Shown here piece after piece: positions 11,764-21,997 of a DNA stretch of 64,000 nt. The notes below the pieces were generated by a model, which saw nothing but the letters and a program-made list of their open reading frames with translations, was not told where the DNA came from and ran no database searches. This stretch comes from Chimonanthus salicifolius (lineage: Eukaryota; Streptophyta; Magnoliopsida; Laurales; Calycanthaceae), in NCBI GenBank assembly GCA_013350335.1, contig CM023533.1:30424869-30488868 (forward strand), given 5' to 3'. Within the stretch, counting starts at the first letter, position 1. Every line of letters starts with the position of its first letter. A program made the position numbers and the translations under genes.

Positions 11764-13093
11764 ATGGCTTTGCAAAACATAGGTGCTGGGAACAGTGATG
11801 ATGCCTTCTATAGGTATAAGATGCCCAAGATGATAACCAAGATAGAAGGCCGTGGGAATGGCATTAAGACCAATGTTGTGAACATGGTTGACATTGCAAA
11901 GGCATTGGCTAGGCCTGCTGCTTACACTACTAAATACTTTGGATGCGAACTTGGAGCTCAATCCAAGTTTGATGAGAAGACAGGCATATCTCTTGTCAAT
12001 GGGGCCCATGAAACTGCCAAACTAGCTGGGCTTCTTGAGAACTTCATCAAGAAATTTGTGCAGTGCTATGGATGCGGCAACCCTGAGACGGAGATTGTCA
12101 TCACCAAGAGTCAGATGATAACGATGAAATGTGCTGCATGTGGCTTTTTATCTGATGTTGATATGAGGGACAAGCTGACCACCTTTATTCTGAAGAACCC
12201 ACCTGAGCAGAAAAAAGGATCAAAAGATAAAAAGGCAATGAGACGGGCCTGAGAAAGAGCGGATGAAGGAAGGTGAGACTGCTGATGAGGAACTGAAGAA
12301 GCTGAAAAAGGAGGTGAAGAAGAAAGGCTCCAAGGAAGGGGCTTCAAAAGTTGCTGCCTCAACAAAGAAGAAGGCTGGTGGCTCTGATGAGGATCATTCG
12401 TCGCCTGCTGGCAGTCAGGCTGATGAGAATGAAGTGGATGATGAGGATGATGTCCAGTGGCAGACCGATACATCATTGGAGGCGGCTCGCCAGCGCATCC
12501 AAGAACAGTTGAGTGCTGTGACTGCCGAGATGGTTATGCTATCCACTAATGAGCCAGAGCAGCAGCCAAAGCAGGTAAAGAAAGCAGCTGACCCCCCCTC
12601 CACACGTGTAAATGGAACCAATGGTTGCACAAATGAATCACTTGTTCAGAAGATCAAAGGCAATCTGAAGAAGGGAGCTACCCCGATCCAGCTGCGCTCT
12701 TTCCTTGGATCACTTACTGGTGGCTCTGCACAGGAGGTGATGAATGCTCTGTTTGAGGCACTCTTTGAGGGCTTTGAAAAAGGATTTTCAAAAGAGGTGG
12801 CAAAGAAGAAAGAATACCTCATTGCTGCCGTGCAGGATGAGCAGTCACAGATGCTTTTGCTTAAAGCCATTGAGTCCTTCTGCAACAAGTCGGGTAGTAG
12901 TGCTGTTAAGGAGGTGGCTCTGGTCCTTAAGGTTCTCTATGATGCCGATGTGCTCGAGGAAGAATATATAGTGGGGTGGTATGAGAAAGGTGTTGCCACT
13001 GGCACAGATGGCAAGAAGTCTCAGATTTGGAAGAACATGAAACCATTTATAGAATGGCTTCAGAGTGCAGAATCTGAATCGGAAGAGGAGTGA
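11764..13093 (+). CDS. eukaryotic translation initiation factor 5 (eIF5), one-base frame break
   Basis: eIF5 is the GTPase-activating protein for eIF2 in the scanning 43S complex and bridges eIF2-beta, eIF1 and eIF3. The N-terminal half (11764-12249, 162 residues) has the GAP domain with the DAFYRYKMP motif (R17, equivalent to the catalytic arginine of yeast eIF5) and a zinc ribbon with C101, C104, C123 and C126. The C-terminal half (12251-13093) has the lysine/glutamate-rich linker and a W2/HEAT domain ending in aromatic-acidic boxes ([26 protein letters not shown]). Frame one stops at TGA 12250-12252. Dropping one base there gives a continuous protein of about 442 residues, a normal plant length, with the family-typical MRRAEKER...KEG junction. 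The CDS has no intron, which is usual for plant eIF5. Options are a recent indel, an assembly error or +1 recoding. Confidence 0.95.
12247..12253 (+). other. frame break in eIF5 (GCC-TGA-G)
   Basis: The zero frame reads AGA CGG GCC TGA. Skipping one base (T12250) continues as GAG AAA GAG CGG ATG AAG, which fits the conserved linker. The context resembles the +1 slip at TCC-TGA in antizyme mRNAs. One extra C or T in an ancestral GCT/GCC GAG would explain it equally well. Confidence 0.8.
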
Positions 13094-15301
13094 GATGAAG
13101 ATGATCAGTTTGGCTGTGGCTCTTTCTATGGTTTGCATGTGGCATGGCTGCCGTGTTTTTCAGATAGTCCTTTGGTTGAGTCTTCGATTCTGAATAATGT
13201 CATGGTTGAGTCCGTAGTCTGAGTCGTTTGGTTGAGTCTTCGCTTCTGTATGTATTTTTTTTTTTTTTAATGTTTTTTTTATCATTTCTCATAGTTTGTT
13301 TAAAATGGGTTGTTGGTGTTGCTACTATTTAAGTCCAAATTTGTTTTTAACCTTGACTAAAAAGTATGTTCCACAGATTGGTACTTTTCAGTGGTCATCT
13401 CAACCATCATGTTACGTCAATTTATGTTTAACTAATGTACTTATTTGCTGTCTTAGAAACAACTCGCACTGTTTGCATGGTGCATGAATATGTCAAAACT
13501 CTATTTACTATCTATTGCATTTTTTAAAAGATTGTTAATTTCATGCAGTAGGTCAAAAAATTAGATGGTTCAACTTAAGAACAGAATTATTGCAAGGTGT
13601 ATGTAAGGATGATTCTATGAAATGGCTATACAACAACAATAGGAGACTTTAGTAACAGTGTTTTTAAAATTGGACCGGGCCAAGTTTGACCGTGACTTTC
13701 CTCTCTACAGGCTGGTTTTGTGAAAAAAACGTCTGGATTAAAAAATCTATAAAACCTCAGTGACCCAGTTTAAACTGTTTGAAAAAAATTAGAAATTAAT
13801 ATTTCAAAAAAATTAAAATAAAACCATAAAAAAAATGTTTTACATCGTGTAGCCCAATGGGCCACATTCTGCTCAGGCCAACAAGGCCGAGCATGAATGA
13901 GCCATGTAGAAACTCTAGTATTTAAAAAGTTTTGAACTTATTAAGTTATATGGTTGAACTAGCAATTAGTGTGAATTATATATTTTTCTAAAATTGAGAT
14001 TATTTACTTTTTTTTTTTTTTGTTTTATGTGTTATGCATTTAATATTTTACATTTAATATTTTTTTTTTATATTCTTATATTTATTCATAATTAGTATTA
14101 GTTATTACAATATTTTGATGTTACGGGTTAAAATAAGTTTGACCACAATTGAACCCTACTCAAGCTACATGAAAAGCAAAATGTTCCTGAATTTCTTTCA
14201 TTCCATGTTTACGTTACCAGAAGCCATAGATAACACTGAATTACAAGATGACACATGCTGTGATTTTAGATAGAGTGGGGGTAGGAATTTGAAAAGCTGA
14301 ATTAAAAAGTTGTCTCGTTAGATGAAATTAGATCTATAATGATGAACATGATGACAAAGATGACTACTGTCAAATTCAAGTTGTCAAGAGAAGCCTACTT
14401 CACATACTGGCCTAGAATTAATGCTCTGCTCTTGGAAGAACCATAAATGGGACTGGATTTGGTATGACTTGCCCTAGAAAAACAAAAAACGTTAAAGCCT
14501 CTACTCTCCACTGTTTTAGTTATTGTGTTTCAGTATCGCTAAACAACAATTAAGGACCATCTAAAACAGATGTCGGCCCATTGGGGAGAATCAATGGATT
14601 ATAAGTACCAACATGGGAGGGACTGAGATAAAAGATAGTATAGATAACATTTACTTGTATAGGGTTGAGGGCAAAAATATAATTGATAGAAAAACTGATT
14701 CTACATAAATGTGACAATGACTAAACCCATGGATCTAATCCTTACCATTTTGGATCTCCTTGGGCTTATCAAGTACACTACAAGCCAGGTATAGATCTCT
14801 TTTTTCTTCTAAGTTGGTCTAAACTTCTAGAATTAGCAGGTGGTTTCATGTATATGTGAGATAAGTCTCACATCTAATGTAGGGTAGTACCCATGTTATC
14901 TGGAAAAAATTTGTTAACTCGAGTTTGTTACCACAAAAAAAGGTTCGAAGAGCACAAAATTTCCAACCTCTTGTAGTTTGCCTTGTTTATTGCCAGATTT
15001 CACACTCATCAATCAGGCTTGTATTGATCCCTGGTGAGAACCTGTGTATTTTTTTTCAGAACTGCCATATGGAGTGTCATTCTCTCTAATATCAGAAGAT
15101 GTTGGATCTAGTCCAGCATCGGGGGAAAGATATTCCATTGTTACTGCTTTGTTGTTCCCTTGTTGTTCCCTTCTAATTCAACTCTCCCATCTGAATCTAT
15201 AACATTGAGAAAGTTGAGATCTCCATGACAGTCAGTGTGGTCCATGTTAATGTACGTTTTCCTTGTTCTGGCCATTTCCCAGATAAGAGATTCAGGACCC
15301 A
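13094..15301. other. eIF5 3'UTR and convergent intergenic region
   Basis: The eIF5 3' end (about 13094-13300) contains a 22-bp near-repeat (13171-13192 and 13227-13248, core TTGGTTGAGTCTTCG). Then comes AT-rich sequence with a degenerate TIR-element relic at about 13660-13920 (GGACCGGGCC and GGCCAACAAGGCC motifs), a SINE 3'-part at 14840-14910, and the 3'UTR of the minus-strand MYB gene. No further gene is visible. Confidence 0.5.
14840..14935 (+). mobile_element. SINE-like 3' fragment
   Basis: GCAGGTGGTTTCATGTATAT... AAGTCTCACATCTAATGTAG... ACCCATGTTATCTGG matches 23920-23995 (GCAGGTAGTTTCG..., AGTCTCACTTCTAATATGAG, ACCCATGTTATCC, then an A run). The other copy has a GGTTCGATTTC B-box-like motif upstream, near 23870. 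Confidence 0.45.
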
Positions 15302-18300
15302 CTATTCTGAACTCCTCATTCTCTTCCTGGATTGAGTCTGGAAACCCTCCAAAGACAATCTAACTGGATTCTGCTGTGAAGTTGAAGAACCTTGGGTAAA
15401 GCAAGTGGTCAAATCTTGTCGCTGATTTGGGGGCTCTTTTGGACTGTGCACCCCAACTCTTTCCATTGGTAGCTGATGGACTGAGGGTGAGCTTGGCAGG
15501 TGACAAGGAAAGTTCAATACTTCTTTAACATCCAGTTCGGAGACGCCTTGTCCCCAGTTGCCTGGGGAGGTAGATGATGTGGAAGCCTTGGCAACTAATT
15601 GACATGCCCTGTCAAGAAGGGATTGCACGTATCTTGATTCAGCATCAATGAACCTCTCTAAGCACTTTTGAACCTGCCCAATGAACAATAGGAAAAAAAA
15701 TTAAACAGAAATTGTTGACACAAGTAAAATAAGATGAGATGAGCCAATCAGTGATATATCTGTCAGATAAAAATATTAGAAATTTTCTGGGAAGCACAGT
15801 TTCCATAGGTCTGAGATGGAAATGAGAAATACTTGCATCACTTTAGATTCCCAGCATGGTAAACTATTCTACACACATGTCAAACATTAAAAAAGAAAGT
15901 ATGTGAGAGAGAGAGAGAGAATGCTATTGCAATTATTTCCATTTCATTCAGGGAGATGCTATATGTACTGATGTGCATGAAATTGATCTTGGAACCCACA
16001 TTTTTAGATATGATGTAAAGAGGACCATATGAACAAGTTGTGTATAAAGCTTCACCTCCATCTGATCATCCTATCCTTGATTTTAAACTTCTAAAAATCA
16101 ATGGCTTATACTAAGCAAAATTTACAAGAGAAGATCATATGGATTGGATTATTAGTTGATAGTGAAACAATTAGTTGGCCTTTCAAAAGCTAGAAAAGAT
16201 ATCCAAGAAAAGGAGTGATAGCATCATTGTGTACTAATAAGGGTACGATTCCAGGATATTAGCATTTTCTATTCATAAAAGTTCCAGCCTCAAGTCTCCA
16301 GACTATTGCAATATATAACACAGAATAATTCTAGGAGATTTGTTTTAATGAAATAAAAATCAGAATGATTGTAAAAAGATGCAGGTATCCAAAGAGACAT
16401 GGAGACCTGTAAAAATTAAAAAGTGAAACAATTATAGGAGGTACAGACATTTCAACTCCAATTACAGGTTTATCATTGCTCACATCCAACTAGATACAGA
16501 TTTGAAGCTGAAATCTCCAAAAAGTCTTCTTCTACATTAAGGCATCATTGAATTACTAATAATTTGATGAGAGCCATCAAAGATGCCTTTGGAGATGCTT
16601 TATCATGGAAATCACTCAACAAAAATGCTTTATAGCCAGACCCCAACCCATGGCTAGGGGAATAACTTTACACAATACTCTATCATACTTATTAAAGACC
16701 CAGATTCGAACCAAGAATTGAGCCAAGTGGTTTTGAAAAATGAAAATTACAGAGAATGTGGTCAACTGACTCCTCAACTATTGAATGTGAAACTGACATG
16801 GTGAAAAAATTCATTGAAATTCATATAGGACATTAGAACTTGTTTCTAGGTTACTGTATTGAGCTATCTGCAATTTTTTATCAGGAAGTATACCATATTA
16901 AATTCTGGGATCAATAGTTTACATCTCCATGGTCAAGTGGTCATCAATGTGTACACGGTTCTATTGAAAATCATAGGTCCTATCTAGATGAAAGTTGAGT
17001 AAGAGCAAAAATTAGTACAATAGAAACTCTCGTTCTGAATCTGTAGAAGATCAACAGTCTTGTTAATTCTGTAGATAGAATAAAGGAACTTACCTCAAGT
17101 TGCTCATGCAATTTTCTCTGCACTTCCATTTGCGCTCTCAGTGCCTCTTCAACCTCATGACCCCTGAATGGCATCTCACATCATGTTATTGATTTTTCAC
17201 ATAAGCTTAAAAGCACTTGGGGATCCATACAAACTTACACTATCAATAATTGTTTTTTAGGAGATACAACGGACAATTATCTTACTCATTCACATCTGGA
17301 ATTGGAACTGGTGGAGCTGAATTGCTGGGGCCCTGGGTTCCTTGAGGCTGGGAACTGAAGTTCCATAACATCAATATATAAATGATCCAAGTAAGTTCAA
17401 ATAGGAAAAGGGAAAGTTTTATTTCTCATCAAGAAATTAATAGCCTACTCAGTACTCATCAAGCTGTTCCAGATTAAGTAACTCATCTGGTAAAAGATAT
17501 AAGACAAGTGGATATGACATACTTTAACCCAGTTTAAAAAATAGATACTTCAGTGAAGGAAGGTGGAGTTATGGTAACCCGCTCCAGACTCCAGACAAAC
17601 CCGTTTGTCACACTGTTTGAAAGCACAACATGATTGGTTTGCCAGATCCATTTGCATGTGATTGAACTTCGATGCAATAATTTAGAACTTGTTACTTTTA
17701 ATAAGACAGAAGTTTAGACTACCTAGAGCATGGTCAAACCACGTCAACCTAACATTTAACTAATCTACTACTTGAGCAGGATAAGCCAACTCATCAAGTT
17801 GATGATGCAATGTTTCTACAACTTAATCTTTGATGTTAAGACATGATAAGGAGAAAAAAACACAAATGCATACTGGAAGAGTGATAGGTGAAGCAGCTTC
17901 ATTTGATGTCAGAGGAACAGAAACAATGCAGCCTATGGGTGGATGACTTATAATTTCACATAGGTGCCATACTTGGCAAATGCTTACATCATGGACGAGA
18001 CGGATCTAAACAAATGTGGACTCCAAAAACTGGAGATGACATGGAAATAAAGATCTTTACATTGAACCTACCGTCTTTAAGTTGCTCTATTGACTCTCCG
18101 CCTGATTGCTTCCCTATTCTATACTTTTGTAAATGACTCTTCAAGTGATACAGAGTAAGCCCTTTCACACCCATAGTCCTCATGATACTCTTTGGTGTTG
18201 CTTCTGCAAAGAAACCAATAATCAAAAGGTGCATATGGAATAGACTATGATTTGATTCACAAAAATTGCTTAAAAGAATGCTGCATACTAATAAGAACAA

Positions 18301-19114
18301 TCATTGTCATGATCAATGCTATTTATATCTCAAACTATTTAGAATTGGCACTCTTAATTGAATTTCACAAATTGTCTCTCTTGATAGGCATAAAACTCAA
18401 ACTAGCAACCTCTAGGGTTGCAATAATGAGCACTTACCATCCACGCTAGGAGCTTTTGCCATGCATTTCTTAAAATAAAATACATTGGAAATTAACCAAA
18501 ACCTCACCTCACTGACAATGATTGGAAGATAAAGTAGGATAAATTTTATGAAACATTAATACAATCCATAAACAACTTCTGACCTTTTGGTACTTATTGA
18601 ATTTTTATTTTTCATGGATTAAGAAGGAAGAATGCCATGTAGACAAAGAGAAAACAAACTCATCCTGTAAGGCCAAAACATATAATCAATAAACCCTATA
18701 TAAATAATAAATAAAAAAATTAAGGGACCAGAGCCTTTTAGCACCATTTTAAGTGCTAATTTTGGTAACCAAAAGATTGCTGACTGTAGTCATGTTACTT
18801 GACATCAAATAGGAACTCAGCCCATGTTAAAAAAAATTGCCAAAACCAAATATGAAAATCAACCCAAGATGGAAAAAAAAATAGCTATGATGACCAGATT
18901 GTGAAAAGTACTAAAAGATGATTTAATCAAATGACACCGGCTCTTCAATAGCCAAAAAATGAAACTTCGAAGAAGAAGAATCCAATGAACCAGCATTGGA
19001 CAATAGCCAGAAACTACTATGTGATGAACAGAATCACCAAATGGGAAAAAGCAAGCATGACTATTTTCAAGATACAATTGATGAAGTGAGCAAGTAAAAA
19101 ATAAAATGGATATA

Positions 19115-19161
<47 letters not shown>

Positions 19162-20590
19162 TGATCACTTCACAAAAAAAAAAAAGAATCAAATGTCATC
19201 ATCACTTGAATCATTGAAGGGTAAAATCACATTCGAAGGCAAAAGAGCGTGAGTCCCATTTGGATAATGTCCATGGTTTAGTAAGGGCTTGTTTGGTTTA
19301 AAGAATGAGCTGAGAATGAAATGGAATGGGCTAGATGCACTTGGAGTTGGGCTGGTCCAAGTTCATTGACTCCATTCCATTCCATTCTCACTTATTTATG
19401 AAACCAAACATAACCTAAGACTGTTGTTCTAAGAGCTCCACGATGGATTGTTAATAGATGTCACATAAGTCTTCCAGGATGGATGATCAGTAGCTTTCAA
19501 TCTTACTCCTTTCATCTGCTGAGCTTGGTCTTATATTTTTATTTATTTATTGTTTTTTGAGAAGTGTTGAACTGTGGCTCACATTATGAACTTCAATTTG
19601 TAACAAAATCCAAGTTCAGAATCTTCTAGTCTGCACCCTCAATGACTGAAGGATCATCTAATAATTGGTACAGTTCATCAGACCATGGTATCTACTCCTA
19701 TGTGATTGCGGGTCAGGACTATTCACATCTTACAGCACAGAAACATGAATTTCCTTTTAAGAAAGAAAAAACAAAGATGATTAATATAAGAAATATACAA
19801 ACCACAATCAGTTCACAGGAAAAGCAGCTCATCAACTCAAGCAGCAGAAAACCATCTCATATGGAAGATGAGAAGAAAATGAATAGAAAATAACATTGAT
19901 AAAGCTCAATGAAATGTAATGATATTAGGCCCCTCAACAATATTAAGGACCCAAAACAACTGTAGTGCAAAATATTAAGAGGAACAAGGAGAGGGAAACC
20001 TTTAGAAACATGGATGGATCAATAGGGGTAAAGAAGGATAAGATGGATTATGGGATAATGGTGTTGGGATGTAATCCCCGATTCAAATCAGCGGAAGCAA
20101 AAACAAATGAATCAAACAATCCACAAAGATCCACACACGAAATTAACGTGGTTCGGCCGAAGCCTACGTCCACGGGCAACAATCAGAGAAGCTCCACTAA
20201 TATCAAATGGGAGACTCTGTATTGGGTAAGTTTGGCGTGCTTTGGGTAATACATTCTTCGGTGGTAGAGTTATCCTATACTTCGGACATCTCCTCGGTTT
20301 CCCCAAAATGCTCCTCTCTATGGTGACTCTCCCTTTTTGCTGTAAGTCTGGAGCTTATGGTGGGAGCGCAACAATAGAATCTTTAAAGATCGTGCTGAGT
20401 CGTGCGACGCTATTTCGAGAAGAGTTTTTTCCATATGTGCCTCATGGGCTTCTACTCTTGCTGAATTCAAGAACATCTTTGCAAATGACATTCTTCGTGC
20501 TTGGAAAGAATGTGTTGCACTTCTCACTCACCCAAATACAAATAAAATCCTCACTGATTTCCTCTCTTCTCCCCCAAAAACCAAACTCTC

Positions 20591-20630
<40 letters not shown>

Positions 20631-21797
20631 ACAAACCCCCAAGAGGGGCCTCTGCCCCGAAGCCACTTCAATACACGAGAGTCCCTCCCTATATACAACA
20701 AAAATAAGAGAGGAAATAGGAAAGAAAGAAAGATGGGATTTCTAACTTAGAGACAAAGTCCTAAATAAACTGGGCTTGCTCAAATTGAGCCAACCCAATT
20801 CCCAACAAATGGTGGGTATGGTTTTTGATAGGATAAAATGAAAGAGAAGAACTCACAAAGGTAACTTAAATAAATGGAGAAAAAAGAAGAAAGTGACTAA
20901 GAAACCTCCAACGCTTGATGAATTTTAACCACTCCACAATTCTCCTCCTTTTGTCTTTGCCAGCATTTTGTTAACAGCACTTGTTACAATTTTTACAGCA
21001 CCATGCCTTCTTTTAGTGTTTGGATGGATAAGAAATGGATCCCACTGTTAAGCTGGCACACTTGCTAGCCTTGGTTTTAAGAATTTCCCCAAATGAAAAC
21101 CACAAAACAGGACAGTACCATCTAACTACCAAAGGAAATCATGAAGCAAAGGCTCTCTGCATCACAGTTCTGGTTAACTAGTTGATCCACCACTTACCAA
21201 ACCAAACACATAAAATTCCAATATCTCTCCCCCTCTCCCTTTCACTTGAAAAAAAAGGATATAATTTTTTTTTTTTTTTAAAAAAAGACTTCATTGAAGT
21301 GCATCAAATAAGGAATAAAGGTGAAAGGCAAATAAAAAGAAAAGAAAAAAAAACCCAATTTCACAGACCACCATCAAAGTGCTGAAACCAACTATACAAA
21401 ACAAACCCAAATGAGACAAAACAAAATAAATTAAAACAAGAACAAAGTCATTCCCAACACAGGAGTAGGAGTTTCCTCAAATGCCCACAAATGAAGAAAA
21501 CCCATATCAGAAATCAAACACATTGGACTAACCTATGCTAGAAGAAATTAAAAGAATATTTTTTTGAAAGAGTTAGAACATGAAAACAGGGAAAATGAAG
21601 TAAGAAGACTAACTGCCGGGTCCTCCGAGCTGTGTTACAGCATCTACGAATCGGTTGTGAAGCTCTGCAGACCATCGAAGGCGAGGCTTGGGATCCGATG
21701 TAAGAAAAAGGCAAGGATCTCCACCGACATTGGGTCCTTGGGCCTCTTCCTGGGTCGGAAAATTCGCTCCTTGGTTTTGGATAAAATCAGATAACAT
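15302..21797 (-). CDS. MYB-CC transcription factor (PHL/MYR-like), six exons
   Basis: Nuclear GARP/MYB-CC DNA-binding protein of the family that includes phosphate-starvation regulators PHR1/PHL and the MYR proteins. Exons in transcript order: 21797-21614, 18203-18072, 17932-17874, 17347-17286, 17163-17094, 15673-15302; all phases agree, total 292 residues, stop TAG. Residues about 39-95 form the MYB-like domain (PRLRWSAELHNRFVDAVTQL, then GVKGLTLYHLKSHLQKYR). A PQGTQGPSNSAPPVPIP linker follows, then the coiled coil with LRAQMEVQRKLHEQLE at about 154-169 continuing into exon 6 (ERFIDAESRYVQSLLDRAC). The C-terminal tail is serine/proline/glutamine-rich with RKRMRSSE at the end. The family LGGPDKATPK reads LGGPGKATPK across intron 1. 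The start is taken at 21797; an in-frame ATG at 21845 would add a leucine run made by an AAT microsatellite. Intron 1 is 3.4 kb with TE insertions. Confidence 0.92.
15904..15921. repeat. (GA)n microsatellite
   Basis: Short GA run in the last intron of the MYB-CC gene. Confidence 0.8.
18390..18450 (-). mobile_element. SINE fragment, reverse orientation
   Basis: The reverse complement reads GGATGGTAAGTGCTCATT followed by ATTGCAACCCTAGAGG, matching the SINE units in the eIF5 leader intron (10466-10675). It lies in intron 1 of the MYB-CC gene. Confidence 0.45.
19118..19157. repeat. compound (AT)n(AG)n microsatellite
   Basis: About eight AT followed by about twelve AG dinucleotides in intron 1 of the MYB-CC gene. 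Confidence 0.9.
19285..19415. mobile_element. Tourist-like (PIF/Harbinger) MITE, 131 bp
   Basis: The ends GGGCTTGTTTGGTTT and (reverse complement of the right end) GGTTATGTTTGGTTT form a TIR. It extends inward through GAATGAGCTGAGAATGAAATG paired with GTGAGAATGGAATGG. The flanks carry TAA (19282-19284 and 19416-19418), the 3-bp duplication typical of PIF/Harbinger. Confidence 0.8.
20350..20520 (+). mobile_element. LINE ORF2 C-terminal fragment inside the LTR
   Basis: One + frame reads VWSLWWERNNRIFKDRAE followed by a helical segment and ILRAWKECV. This is the WxxWxERNNRIF block at the C-terminal zinc-binding end of plant L1-type LINE ORF2. It sits wholly inside the LTR bounded by 20062 and 20807. 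Confidence 0.6.
20594..20628. repeat. (TC)n microsatellite
   Basis: About sixteen TC dinucleotides within the solo LTR. Confidence 0.9.
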
Positions 21798-21805
21798 TTT
21801 CCTCA

Positions 21806-21845
21806 GGAATAATAATAATAATAATAACAATAAGAACAACAACAA
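21806..21845. repeat. (AAT/AAC)n trinucleotide repeat
   Basis: AAT and AAC units just upstream of, or within, the start of the MYB-CC CDS; on the minus strand they would encode a leucine run if the ATG at 21845 is used. Confidence 0.85.
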
Positions 21846-21997
21846 GGTTAGAAAGCTGAAGAGATTGAAAATATGTTGACAAGAGATGATAAAGAGAGGA
21901 AAACTGAAAACCAGTCTCCACTTGAAAGAAAAGAGATGATAAAGAAGAACGGTTTTTGCAGTTAGAAAAAGGCATTTGGGGCTTGGAAGAATCTGAA

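Larger units (their letters stand above)
20062..20807. mobile_element. solo LTR (746 bp) in MYB-CC intron 1
   Basis: The element starts TGTTGGGA and ends TCCCAACA, an 8-bp perfect terminal inverted repeat with TG...CA ends. It is flanked by the 5-bp duplication AATGG (20057-20061 and 20808-20812). The left part carries AACGTGGTTCGGCCGAAGCC, a motif often seen in plant LTRs. There is no second LTR or internal domain, so it is a solo LTR. A TC microsatellite lies at 20597-20628, and 20350-20520 looks LINE-derived. Confidence 0.85.

Noticed and set aside
11764..13093. eIF5 as a processed retropseudogene because the CDS lacks introns
   Set aside because: Plant eIF5 genes usually have an intronless CDS; here a TATA box and a leader intron are present and there is no poly(A) or flanking duplication.
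12111..13138. Minus-strand ORFs opposite eIF5
   Set aside because: Shadows of the well-supported plus-strand CDS, serine- and leucine-rich as expected for antisense of K/E-rich codons.
16690..16750. Possible tRNA gene on the minus strand (GGTTCGAATC)
   Set aside because: A-box and B-box-like motifs are too close and no cloverleaf can be drawn by eye; at most a SINE scrap.
20242..20745. 167-codon ORF with a SLSLSLSL run
   Set aside because: Lies inside the solo LTR, with the run produced by the TC microsatellite.
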